NCBI GenBank assembly: GCA_019055375.1
Contig: JAHQIW010005573.1
Location: 1 to 64,000 of the forward strand
Origin: Parelaphostrongylus tenuis
Lineage: Eukaryota; Nematoda; Chromadorea; Rhabditida; Metastrongylidae
Direction: 5' to 3'
DNA length: 64,000 bases
The notes under the pieces are model-generated. The model saw only the letters and a program-made list of their open reading frames with translations. It made no database searches and was not told where the DNA came from. This document shows, one piece after another, positions 12,401 through 24,700 of the stretch (positions within the stretch are counted from its first letter, which is position 1; each line of letters opens with the position of its first letter). The translations under genes were made by a program, and so were the position numbers.

Positions 12401-14040
12401 TGCATTGTTGAACAGCTGCGCGTCAAGTGTCATTAACCAATCGCCCACAGGCTTCTAATTTTTTTCAAAGATCATCAGAATGGAATTCATATTTGCGAGT
12501 GGTTACAACTTATGTTTTTGTGTTTAAATATTGTAAAGTTTATAGAGGTTGAAAACCCTAGAAGCGAGTTACATCTGTTTCAAAATTATCCATTCACCTG
12601 CTCCTTATCAATTTCCAGGCCATTCAGTAGTAATTACATGCACGCCCCATCAGTTTTCAAAGACCAAAGAGCCCTTTGAACTTGTACATGGATTAAACGC
12701 TCCATCTACTGGTTTTTTTTTCCGAAAATAAACGATAAATCATGAATAGATGAAGCAGTCATAAGGCTGGCTGCATGAACAAATCATCAAGGAGATTTTG
12801 TTTTGTACATCTGAAGTTTCTAATATACGTTGTGTTCATTAGTTCATACGGCAAACACATTGCTGTAAAAATATGGGAGAGCTGGTAGTGCATGTCGGAT
12901 ATTTCGGTATTTGTTGTAATCAACCATTCCATGTAAAGAGAGAAAATGGATACACTACAATTATTAATCAAAAATAAAAAAATCTTGAGTCTCAATAAAT
13001 TCCAATGGTAAGCTTCAATAATTGTCAACAATTGACGTCATCGAGGGCACATACGTGGTTTATAACCCGATAAACTCTTAAAAGAGACTTTGTTTTAACG
13101 AATTCGCATTGAAAGAGGTGACTGCCTGCTACTATGTCTGAATTGGATGAGAAGAACGCTTAGTAGATGCAGAAATTGCTGCGATCAACGAATTTGTGAA
13201 GTTTTTCACTATTTTGCAACAGAGAAATTAGAGCAATTGTTCGTATCTTCCCTTTAACTCGTCAAAACCTAAGATAATTAAAAACGACAAGAAACGAAGC
13301 TTTTCGAGAGCACAACTGATCAGACTGGTGTACTGTCCACTTGTCGGAAACGCTATGCATGTGAAATGAAAATTCGCTCCTCCATGTGAAGATTATTCAT
13401 TTTGATCGGGATTATAATTATTTCTGACTACCCAGAACTGATCTCTGGCTATGTTATTATTTATTTATTACATTATATAAGCAAACAAAAATTATTGATA
13501 ACGATAGCCTTGATATCAAAACAGTATGCAATTCGATTTACCCTGTATCGTTCCTTGTTGTCGACTTTTCATCTCGTCTATTATGATCTCCTAAATGACA
13601 ATTAGTCAGAAAGTCAAAAAAGTCTCTTGGTTACATGCTTCATGGTCTACACACTAGAGGCTTTTCGAATAATGGGCAGGGATATGTGAAGGAAATTTTT
13701 AGCTGCACAAAAATTTTTCACCAACTCATTGACAATTTTTCAAAGACTCAAATTTTGGAAAATTTCAAAATGTACCTGGTAATAAAACGCCTTCTTATAA
13801 CACTATAGCTCTATAGATAACACTATATTTCACACATGTTGCGCATATCGCTATTATATCCAAAGAGCAGGGCTCTTTCCTTGGACCAAAGAATCATTCG
13901 ATAGCGTGAATCTCACAAATTCAAAATATAAAGGTAAATTCCTAAAAATCGTTATAACAGCGACGTAGGAAAGAAGATTTGTGTTTCACACACGGGTGCT
14001 TTTGCAAAACAGAGCTCTTGTTGTAGACTAATATTGAATA
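12401..14040. other. no gene seen; possible exon-1 echo
   Basis: On the minus strand ATGGAATGGTTGAT at 12919-12932 repeats the first 14 bases of gene B exon 1, then diverges. No other Srt exon is found nearby. Confidence 0.3.
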
Positions 14041-14089
14041 ATTCCAAAAAAAAAAGAATGTTTTTAGCTTAAACAAGGTTGGTACGCCA

Positions 14090-14138
14090 GGGCCATACAC
14101 CGGTGTTTCGGAGGTTTCGGTCTCCTCGTCAGTGACCC
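14090..14138 (-). ncRNA. hammerhead ribozyme, type I, R1 copy 1
   Basis: Minus strand: stem I GGGTCA pairs with TGGCCC (one G-T wobble). Core CTGACGA, stem II GGAG/CTCC with an 8-nt loop, then GAAA. Stem III is ACA/TGT with loop CCGG, and the cleavage triplet is GTA. Every invariant core position is present. Confidence 0.88.
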
Positions 14139-14339
14139 CCGCCCCACATCAAGCCCTGCGTATGTGGTTATGGCATAGTGTACAATGACACTGGTCCATC
14201 ACCACTGTTCAGTCGATGAATTTCGGCTGGTAGACCAAAATTAATCCATGTCATCAACTGTTTTTAAAACCTCTTGATTAACATTCAAAATAATTCCAAA
14301 AAAGAGAATGTTTTTAGCTTCAACGAGGTGGGTATGCCA

Positions 14340-14388
14340 GGGCCATACACCGGTGTTTCGGAGGTTTCGGTCTCCTCGTCAGTGACCC
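14340..14388 (-). ncRNA. hammerhead ribozyme, type I, R1 copy 2
   Basis: Sequence identical to copy 1; 250 bp away, same strand. Confidence 0.88.
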
Positions 14389-14590
14389 CCGCCCCACATC
14401 AAGCCCTGCGTATGTGGTTATGGCATAGTGTACAATGACACTGGTCCATCACCACTGTTCAGTCGATGAATTTCGGCTGGTAGACCAAAATTAATCCATG
14501 TCATCAACTGTTTTTTAAAACCTCTTGATTAACATTCAAAATAATTCCAAAAAAGAGAATGTTTTTAGCTTCAACGAGGTGGGTATGCCA

Positions 14591-14639
14591 GGGCCATACA
14601 CCGGTGTTTCGGAGGTTTCGGCCTCCTCGTCAGTGACCC
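14591..14639 (-). ncRNA. hammerhead ribozyme, type I, R1 copy 3
   Basis: Same fold as copies 1 and 2 but stem II is extended to GGAGG/CCTCC with loop CCGAAA. This single change adds a pair and keeps the core. Confidence 0.88.
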
Positions 14640-15247
14640 TCGCCCCACATTAAGCACTGCATTGTAGCAAGGAGGGAGGCGTATGTGGTTCATAGTGTAG
14701 TGTGTGTTCAATACATGTGTGTAGTTAAGGGGGATTTTTTGCGCGCGAGTTATATACATACTGAACACATAATTTGTTTTTCAAAACGGAAGAAAATATG
14801 TAACTGAATAACAAAAATGCGCGCCGGTTCCGAATCGCGCTGTAATATCATATGCCATCCCCATATGGTTAAGTGATGGATTGTTATTGTTTAAAACACA
14901 TTTTTGAGAGATATTATCGTATTGGAAGTCAATATTATGCGACCTGTGTGTAATAAGCCTAGAGCGTTGGAGTAAAAGAAGTTTTTATGAATTCAGCGAG
15001 AATATTAGTGGAAAATAGGAAATGAAGGAACGCCTACAAGAATTCTTGAGTTCTCCGCTTTTATAGCATTGTTATGATGTTATAATTATATTTAACAGTA
15101 TTAGTATGACATAGAAAATCGTAAACCGCAGACGGGAATTAAACTCGCCTTCTATCCTTCACAGAGCGAGTGCTACAGTATGTCACGGGGATATTGCTCT
15201 GCTATCATTCTATAGAACGAAAAAATAAGGAAGTCTCGTAAATTTTA

Positions 15248-15290
15248 CATATATATGCATATGTATGCATATATATATATATATATATCA
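15248..15290. repeat. short (AT)n tract
   Basis: atatatatgcatatgtatgc followed by an (AT) run, downstream of gene B. Confidence 0.8.
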
Positions 15291-15562
15291 AAGCTGTCAG
15301 CTCAGCTACGTTTAATGCCAGTATGTGCTCACCAGACCTAATCCTTTGACAATTGGTTGTTGTCATCTTTGATGCTTCGTATCACTGAAAGAGTGGCGTT
15401 AAAGGAACGGCTTCCGTGGCGTAGTGTAGCGCGCGTCTTCGCTAAAGAAGTGTTGGTTCACCATCCGAGTTTTGGACGTTTATATGTCACTTAGCTGCTT
15501 TGGAGGAAGCTTATCATAGACTAAGCGAGCATAAGGGGAAAACCGGTAGAAAAAGATTGATC

Positions 15563-15711
15563 TTACTTCTTGACCTCAAGTGAATGACGTCTTCTTTGAA
15601 GTGCTTCCGGTCTCCGGTTCCACCGGTCGTGGTTGTTTACGAATTCACAGCAGCGAATTAATTCACGTTGAATGGTTCTGTTCAGGAGAAGATACACAAA
15701 CGGCGGAAATC
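15563..15711 (-). CDS. gene B exon 9 (TM7 end, C-tail, stop)
   Basis: Acceptor TGTATCAG joins to give GHGFPPFVYLLLNRTIQ. The basic C-tail ends EVKK with TAA at 15563-15565. Confidence 0.88.
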
Positions 15712-18700
15712 CTGATACAGTGAAATAGGATATCTCTGTTAGTGTCACCAGAAGTCTGGAGACATTCCATTTCATTTCACGACGTACTACGAAATATAAA
15801 GAAAACTATAAGGGACACGTGTGTAATGTTACCATGACCGAGTTGCCAGCCCATGTGACCGATTAAGGCGAAATAGGGTGAAGTCTGGTGAAACTGCATG
15901 TAGACATAAATCAGTGACGCCACAAGATTTGCCATACAAATTAACGATGATTGTATAAAAAACTATAAAAAGAGCTTGAAAATAAACGGCTATAAACAGA
16001 TTCTCCTTACAACGACCAATACAGAGTGGAATGCTACAAAATTATTCTTATAACTTCAAACGATTTTGCGACCACATTTAGGTCAAAAATGCTTTTGTGT
16101 AATTTCAGGTCCTTTAATAAAAATTATATGTGAGGTGGGGCTAATCAAAGTCGTTCTAGGAGGAACTTCTTCCTGCAATACTTGCCTCAGATAATTGTCT
16201 CATCTGGTGTGTTTAACGATTTTTTCACAAGTCCTTTCTTCTCTCAATCTTGTTAGCCTTCTTTTTGAGATAAAGTATTCTTGAAAAATCATACTCACTG
16301 ATTTCTGTGCCCATGACAGTCCTTTGCGAAATTTCATATTGTGTAAGATTTTTTTAGAGTATATTACATAAATTAAGGTGGTCATCACAACAACGAGAAG
16401 GTTATTGGCTGTGTGTGGATAGTTGTGGTACTGAAAAGGAAAACGCTTACAAAAATTCTTCAGCGTTTCTAAGTCCATTCGACGTGATTTTTTCTCCTTA
16501 AAAACCAGCAAATACGGATTATCAGCAAATCAGTTTATCTTTTATCTCTCACTAAACTTAATAGTTTATGTAAAATATTATGAAGATTTTTTCATTACAT
16601 AATTATCGCATATGTGCCTCTTCACAATATAGCGAAGTTTTTTCCTAATCAATAATTTCACTAAAAGTATCAGTACAAACTCCTAAATGTATTACTTTAG
16701 TTGGAACTGAACATGCGATCTATGATTTCACCTTACTAGTATTGATCAAACAATAGATTTTCTTCCAATGTCGTATTATGATATTTATTGCATCGATTTT
16801 ATATATTTCGCTATGTAAGATTCATTATCAGTATAAATTATGTCTATAACATATTTAAAGGCTAGAACCTCAGATGCTGAAAGGAATTCGGAAGTTCACA
16901 TCATAAACAGCTCGAGTCATCAACAAAATTTAGGACATAGGAAGTGGTTGAGAACGCTGGATTGATAGTTTTGCTACAACAAGTCATATACACAGTGGTG
17001 CGAAAACTTGCAGAAGAACTCGCTGTAAACACATCAGCTATGCTGAAGCATGCAAAAATAATTTTAAAAAATGAGAGAAGAGGAAACTGATAAATTATCG
17101 GTGCCCTTGCGCGACCAGAGCGACCCTTTTCTCTACTCGTGGCTCGTGAGGCAACGCAGCTTATCGAGAGCACAGCGCTGGTTTGACCCTGAATCAAAGT
17201 CGCCAAGGTCCTTGTCTCACAGGCAGCGGGGAACTGGTGCCAGATGTGTGGAGAAACAATACCCCACTTTACAAAACACGGGAGACCTCTTCAGCCTGCT
17301 AATCCAGGAATTTAAGAAAAATCGACTCAACCATCTTCCACAGACATTCATAAAGAAGGCGACAATCAACAATTCAAGTCAAACACCCAAGTCCAAATTC
17401 TAAGCTCTTTCGTGCACATCAGTTGCGAGGAAACGAGTAAATTGTAGGAAGTAATAGTATCCAATAAATGTGATTTTGAATCGCGTATGAAAGCTGTGAT
17501 TTGTAACGGAAAAGTCTTCGTACGGGAGTCCTGCCTTCGATTGGCTCAGTGATTGAAGGCCGATTAAGCTCTGCAAACCTTTCTAAAATTGAAATTGAAC
17601 CGAAAGAAGGCCAATCCTTTCATTTGGCAGTTTGCTGTTGGTTCATTGAACAGCATTTTAAATCCTGATGTCCGGAAAATTACATTTACAACATGGATAA
17701 AATACAACAGAAGTGTCAGCTCTTCTATCGATCGCTTTTTATAGATCCGCTCAAAATGACACAATCTGATAAGGATATTACATGTTTTGAGCTGATAGTT
17801 CTAGTGGTATACAGGCGCCTGTTTCGTCCTACTGTTATTCATCACTACCACTCTCCCTCGGTTCAGCCAATCCCCTGATGTCAAAAAATCCTTTAAAGGA
17901 ATTGATGCCAATTAAAAAATCACCCCAAGTCAGTTGATGTACTTACCTGACAATGTGGTGAGCGGCAGTCGAATACGTAGCTGCTGTTATAATGAATCAA
18001 ACCTCTTCTATCGACAGCTTTTTAGAGACCCGCTCAAAATGATTGTGCTACTTACTCGACTGACGGTCACCACAATGTCAGGTAAGTACATCACCTGACT
18101 TGAGGTGATTTTTCGCTCCGGTCCAATTCCTTTAGAGGATTATTTGACCTCACGGGGAATGGCTGAACCGAGGGAGGGTGGTACTATTGAGTCCCAATAG
18201 GACGAAACAGGCGCCTGCATACCACTAGATCTATCAGCTCAAAACGTGTTATTTTCTTTTCAGAAGTGTCAGCAGCACTCGTCACTGGTCAACAGAAAGA
18301 GGCCTTTCCGTCACCTAACAATGCATCGTCACACATCGTCACACCGTCGCTACCAAGATTTAACTACCTCAGCTACGAAAGTTTACCTCATCTACCACAC
18401 TCGCATTAAATACTACTTCTTGAAGAGTCTGAACTGCTTTTTGTATAGAAAACGGCTTATAATTTGAGTTTATCGGCCTCAGATCTCATGTCTTTTTAGC
18501 TACTGGTGTAAGCGAAGTAACAGCTCTTTGGCAAAAATGAATTCATTCCGCAGAAATGCTTGTTCAAAAACATGTTGTGGCACTCTGAAAATACAGGATG
18601 AAATCAGCCACTAACTTTTTAAAAAAGAATTACTTCTTCCTTGAGGTGTTTTTTCAGTGTTTCTCAACATATTTTCAAACTATGACTTTTCCACATACTT

Positions 18701-21700
18701 TTCCACTGTCGCTGTGCGATGCAAAAGTTGTAAAAAACCAAGCCATGTGATCTGAATTGAATAGTAGAGGTGGTGTGTAAAGTATGAAGTATAAGCAGTA
18801 GATGAATGGAAGCACAAGGACCAAGTACGTGCGGTAGTTTCCAAATAGCTAAATAAACATAAACATCATGGATGAATAAAAGTAGAGTGCTACTTGGTGA
18901 TTATGTTCATCTGCGCAATGAGCCAATCAGACCGAATGCTTAAGAGGGAAGAGGAAAAACTGCATGTAATACAAAAACTCACGTTTGAGGGTTTCAGGTG
19001 AGGTGTCGTGTCCTATGTCAGATAACATTCATTGAAAATATTTTGTATAGTAACATATAGCCTGATATAATGCTCTAAGCCTTTCGAAGTCTGGGAGGAC
19101 ACTTCCAGTGGTAATACGTACGTTTCGGTGCTCTCCTATGCTTCATCAGCTCCACATGCCTCACGGCTGACCTCTACTTCTAATAGCACTGGCGCCGTAT
19201 ATGTATCAGTCATCACAAAGTGGTAAATCATTTGATGCTGCGGTCAAGACTGAATTTTGGTCGATGGCTTACGACTGCTGCGCAAGCATATTGAAGTTCC
19301 TTCCAGTCGACCATTTCTATGACCTTATTCAATATCTCTATTCAGTCTGATACATCGAAACATATGCATACCACTGTAAATGTCATACTAGACTACTGAA
19401 AGGCTTCAAACATTCCATCAGGTTATATTGAATTTCTAGCGAGGTCTCAAACACAGTCAACTGGATGGTATGTGTATAGTACTATCTAGTATTATTACTA
19501 GTTCCCTAGAATGTCGTTGAGAATAGTGAAGTGTAAAAAGATGCCTCGACGTTGATCAGTTTTCGAAATTAAGCTATGCTTTCTACAAAATTGAGTTGAG
19601 ACTATATCCTTATATAGTTGACACAATAGATCTGCCATCTCATCAAACCAGAGTTTGTGCCGCTCTTTATATTAGGGCTCCAACTATGTTTCCGCGGTTG
19701 ATCGAAGAATTAAAAATTTTCCCACAAAAACAATTTTCTTTTTCTTATTTTGTACTGAATTTTCTTGCGCATCGTTTGATGTGCTTTTGCACATACTTAT
19801 CCAGCAATGGAGCCGTCACGGCAAGTCGGAAGATTCTAAAAGATGCAGGGGAGGCAGTTGATTTCCGCTTGTCCTCACACAAGCTCAAAAGAACAAGAGA
19901 AAGCAAATTATGCAGGCTCATTTTCGTCGTCATCGCCGCTCTTCGTTTTGAACAGAACTGTCACAATTGACGAGAATTGGATTTTCTTCGACAGCCAGAG
20001 TCGTCCAAGTCAGTAGATGTCACCAGGTCAGCAAAGAACGTCAACACCAAAACGAAATCGACTTGCGCCAAAAGCACTGTTTATCATTTTCTGGGACCGA
20101 AGTGGACAGCAGGCGCTTGTTGCAAGCCGGTCAGACCCTGCAACGCTGAGCGATATTGTGAGCATTTGGACTGCTGCAATCAAACAATTCCACGACGTCG
20201 CCGTTGCCAAGTCATTTTGCTTCAAGACAATGCAAAGCCACACGTTACAAAGAAAACAAGGAAGAAGTTGACCGATTTGGGCTGGGAGCACTTGTATCAT
20301 CCGCCGTATTCGCCAGATCTGTCTCCGTCCGATTTCCATCTCTTCAAATCATTAAAGCGCTGGTTGGACAAGAACAAGTTGCGAGACATCAATCGTTTGC
20401 GTCGAGAATTGACTGGTTGTTTTGCATTGAAAAAGTGAGTTTTATGAGCGCGGAATTGATTTATTGCTGGGGCGTTGGCAGAATTGCATCCAGACAGACG
20501 GATAGTACTTCAGTTGATGTTATTTGATACTTTCAATTACTCAGAAAAATAAATTTTTGAAATTCTCGATCAAGTTCGGAAACATAGTTGGAGAGCTTAT
20601 AACTCCACGAGCAGTTTTCCAAGCCCATAGGAATGAGAAAGTAGTAAGCTTAGAGAGCGATATCGAACAAGGTGCGCGAGAGAGCACATCTGATTATTGC
20701 GCCATACGATCTCTCATCATTAAGAGACCGCATTGATAAACAGTTTTGATATTCACGTGCTAAATTTTGATAAAAAAAGGACCGTATGCTTCAGCGGTTT
20801 ATTTGACACTTCCAGCAGACGATTGATGGCCAATAACAAGGAGTTCATGCATCCCCAACACCATAAGCCTGCAAAATGTAATGAAATTTTTGATTTTCTT
20901 CACTCTCAATCCTTAGCAACTCAGGCGATTATGGAATCAGGTATGTAACGCGGCGCAGATGTTTTTCTGTTACTGTATGTGAGCAATCAATCACTTGAGA
21001 CGAGATCGTATTCATAATGAACTTCTACATTGCTTAGCCCTCTGGATCTCATGTGGCTTAAATATGTGCCATAGGTCGTCAGGTCGTGAGCCTCATGCGA
21101 GGAGAATTTTGTGTTTATACTGGCTTTAATGGAAAATCCGGCATTTATTTGTTACCAGGTTGGAAAGAAAGTTTCCATCGTTCGTTAAAACATGCAACAT
21201 TTACGCACATATCCAGACAACAAACGAGAACAGCTGTCTTTCAAAATTCAGGTCCAACAACATCCACCACTTTTTGCCTTTGGTCCACCGGTTTCTGGAT
21301 CTGATCGAAGTATCACTCCTACGGCTTTGAATCAGAGAACTCATGACATGCCTCTTCAACTCATCAAAATATTCAAATCGGCGGCCTTGCAGAAGGTGTT
21401 GTATTGATCGGAAAGGGAGCAATCAAATGAAGCAACGTCCGGACTATAAGGTGGATGTGGTAGAATCTCAGCTCCGTCCAGTTCACCAAACTTTGTTTTG
21501 GTCTCTCTAGTTGTGTGTAGTTTTGCGTTATCTTGCTGAAACAAAGCGCGCTTCCGACGAACAAGTTCTAGTACTTCTGGGCCACCTTGTCGTAAACGCG
21601 GCAGATATAGACAAATTATATATCAGTAGATGTGCAAGAACTAGGCCTTTCAAATGACATGAAAGTCACACACGATTCATGCAAAAAAATATCATTCTCA

Positions 21701-24700
21701 TTCAAACAATGGGAATTTTTTTCCAACCTAGTAAATTGAGGTTCTGAAGAAACAATATCCTTATTGAAAGATGAAATGCCGCAAAAGAAACTTTTTCAAA
21801 AGGATTTTCTAGTACAAATTAAGCTCAAATGTAGGAAAATCTAGTTCCAGCAAGAAAATCACATCGTTGGGGATAGTGACAATTTTCCAGTTGCTAAATA
21901 ACAGCTACTGTCTTCTTAGATAATATTTTTGTACTTATTCAATAGCTTGAGATTCGCCAAAATCGACAGCAATTTATTTTCTGGATCAATCTTTTTATAC
22001 AACATTTTTATAGCCCTCTAAGGACCAAAGGGAACATTTCGTATCGTGCCACGTGACGTCGAATCTCATTCAGCTACTGTAATGGCGGTCGTTTCTTGTG
22101 GTTGGACAGGTGCAGACAGCCAGACATGCAAGCACAGACATGCAGGTGCCGCTTCCTGCGACTACCACGCAAGCGACGGCCCCTACCTCCTAATGCTGGT
22201 TCATAAAGGATTAACGAAAAACCAATTAACATTTTCCTTTGAAGAGCGTTGTTTCAATTTTACAGTGTATTTTTGATGTTACGTGTTTAAAATCTGATAG
22301 TAAGCAAACTTTGTAGCTATGAACAATACATTTGCATGAGAAACTTTTGTGAATCAATTTTCAGTGAAAAGAACTCTTAGTTGTTTGATCCTCGCTTTTT
22401 GATGCGAAAGCCGTATAGCTGGAGAACAATTGATTCCAAGCTCTTTTTCCATATTTTTTTGCGATAATACTATGTGAATGTATGTTGAAAACAGATATCC
22501 TGCAATGAACGACTAGTGGAGAAAATTGTTATAGAATGGCTATCTATTATGTGGTCGGAGCAAGCCTTGGTGTGAATTGCATTCACCTATTTCGGTACAC
22601 TGAGTATAAGATGCAGCGGTGAACAAATTTATATCAAAATATAAGTGGATATCTTTCATTTCGAGTGTTTTCTTAAGACCACAGCTCAAATTTCAATATG
22701 CCTGATAATCATAATTTGAGCCACGCATGTCAGTGGTCTGTCAATGAGGGCTGACTTATAGAGCCCGATACACGTGTTTCGATCTTGCGATCTCGTCAGT
22801 CGGGCAGTTGCCCTTTCTCGTCTTTTGCTAATCTCTGTGGGTAATATAAGTGGATAATATAAAAGTTAATACCCACAATACAATTGGACAAAGCCTTTTT
22901 TACAACCTTATAGAAGTCCCAACTTCTGAAGTTTACTCTGTGTAAAAGTTGCCTCAAACTATCTATGATGTGGAATCGTATTGCAATTTGCAGTGTCATT
23001 TTTGACGAACTTTTCATTGCTTTGTATTTGCTTTGATGCGTTCCGACCAAAAAAAGTCTTTTTAAGGTTTGTTCTATCGTTTTCAATTACTTATTCACGA
23101 CTTTTAGTAGCGAAGAAAATTCTCAATTCTATTAAAAAACTATCAGACTGTCAACGTAACAAGCTACTCTCGGTGTGCTTCTGCCGTCCTCCGCGTGAAA
23201 AATCAGCGCGAGACTCAAGGGGTTGAGGCTTATCTTCCTCTCAAAATCTGAATTATTCTTCTGTATTTATGTAATTTCCTAGTTTTTTAGTATAACAATA
23301 TTGAATGAAAGCTTACCAAGACCTATGGAACCGGCTAGAAATATCAGTTTCGGAGAGTAGCAATAGTTAGCTCCAATAATCCAAAAATAACCAGTCAACA
23401 ACGCGTTCACCGTAAGAGCCGCCATGTCGTTCACACCTTCAAACAATTACTGCGTACTTTTTGCCAAGAAAATCGCACAACAGCGCTATCACTAGATAAA
23501 AGATGACAGAAAATTGATAATGTTAGATGAACGTGCTGAGACACGCCATCTTGAACGACTTGTTTAGCATTTTAGCTCAGACCTATTATTGGTAAAGATA
23601 CCTATGCGAGAAAAACATGACTAAGAAGTGGTTTGCGAATTTCCTGCTACTCTTTCCAGAATCCCGTGTGGCATCCACGACAATAATCGGTACCATCGCT
23701 TTTCCTTTCTCTCAGCCATGTTTTAATTCTATCGGTGTTATGAGTGATCTCTCCCGTCAACAGTAATAGTCTGAGTAGTTCAAGTTGGCATTTTCAAAAG
23801 ACTTCAGCTAAGACTGCATTAAGTGTTATATTATTCTCTTGAATAGGTTGTAGATATTGTTAACGCCGATTTTGATCGCCGCCTCATATTAACTAAGCTC
23901 AATCAAGATTTGTTCTTCTCACATGAATCCCACTGACGAATGATTGCTGAGTTCCACCAATCACGGTCATAACGGGCTTCATAGAAAAGCAGACAAAGGA
24001 CCTCGGTGTTGTTGTGCAAAGCGTGCCCCACCGACTAGGATAACGGTAGTTCAAATCCATTTTATACACACCAATCTCCAGCAATCTGTATCTCACTTTC
24101 CTTGTGACACAGTTTTAAGTTCCTGCGTCTCATTTCTCAAAAAAAAGTAGGTACAATGGTACATGGCTGGAAGAAAGTGGAAGCTAGGGGATGACTCGGG
24201 CTAGTAGATAGCCCATGAATCTTGCCAAAAAGACTTTAGGCACGAGTCCCAACTAATATGTTGATTTATGCTGAAATTCAGCATTCTTGCGAGTTTCTCT
24301 ACATCGTACCCTGCTATAAAAGTGTAGAACATCTTACAAAAATGTAACGGAGGCCACTGACATGGCTATTTGCGCTATTAGCCTTCGTTGTTAATGAAAG
24401 AAGTAGTTGGCATAAGATAAATATTGAACAAACTGGAAAAATAGGAGCTATTCTAAGGAAAATGTGCTTTTTGTAGCAGATAAAGGATAACAAACTTTCA
24501 CTTCGAAAATTCTCAAGAATCAAGTCTCTGCTAATGAAATTAAGAGTAACGTTTGACTTTAGCTGAAAACTTCTGTTGTGATCTAGCTAGTGCACAAAGT
24601 CGGTAATTATAACCTCTCTGGCGAATTTTTGACGTCTTCGTCTGCTTCGGAGTTGATTACTTGAGTTGATTGTTCACAGTCGCTCTTCCTCGTTTGAAAT

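Larger units (their letters stand above)
14041..14725 (-). repeat. R1 retrozyme-like tandem array (three 250-251 bp units)
   Basis: Three head-to-tail units with hammerhead cleavage points at 14095/14096, 14345/14346 and 14596/14597, so monomers are 250 and 251 nt. Units 1 and 2 are nearly identical and lack about 19 bp (attgtagcaaggagggagg) that unit 3 and the 32 kb copies have. Unit 3 breaks off near 14725. No coding frame. Confidence 0.9.
17700..18292. repeat. R3 retrozyme-like palindrome
   Basis: Two arms in opposite orientation; acttacctgacaatgtggtg near 17940 is mirrored near 18080. The centre holds another end fragment (ctcttctatcgacagctttt). Each arm carries a hammerhead-like motif. 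It explains much of the size of intron 6 of gene B (2268 bp against 329 bp in gene A). Confidence 0.8.

Noticed and set aside
14041..14725. CRISPR-like array
   Set aside because: Units are contiguous 250 bp tandem repeats without spacers, in a eukaryotic context, and each contains a ribozyme fold.
18699..18910. Gene B as a pseudogene because of an in-frame TAG
   Set aside because: The TAG is the splice acceptor of exon 6; the alternative model keeps all phases and family spacing.
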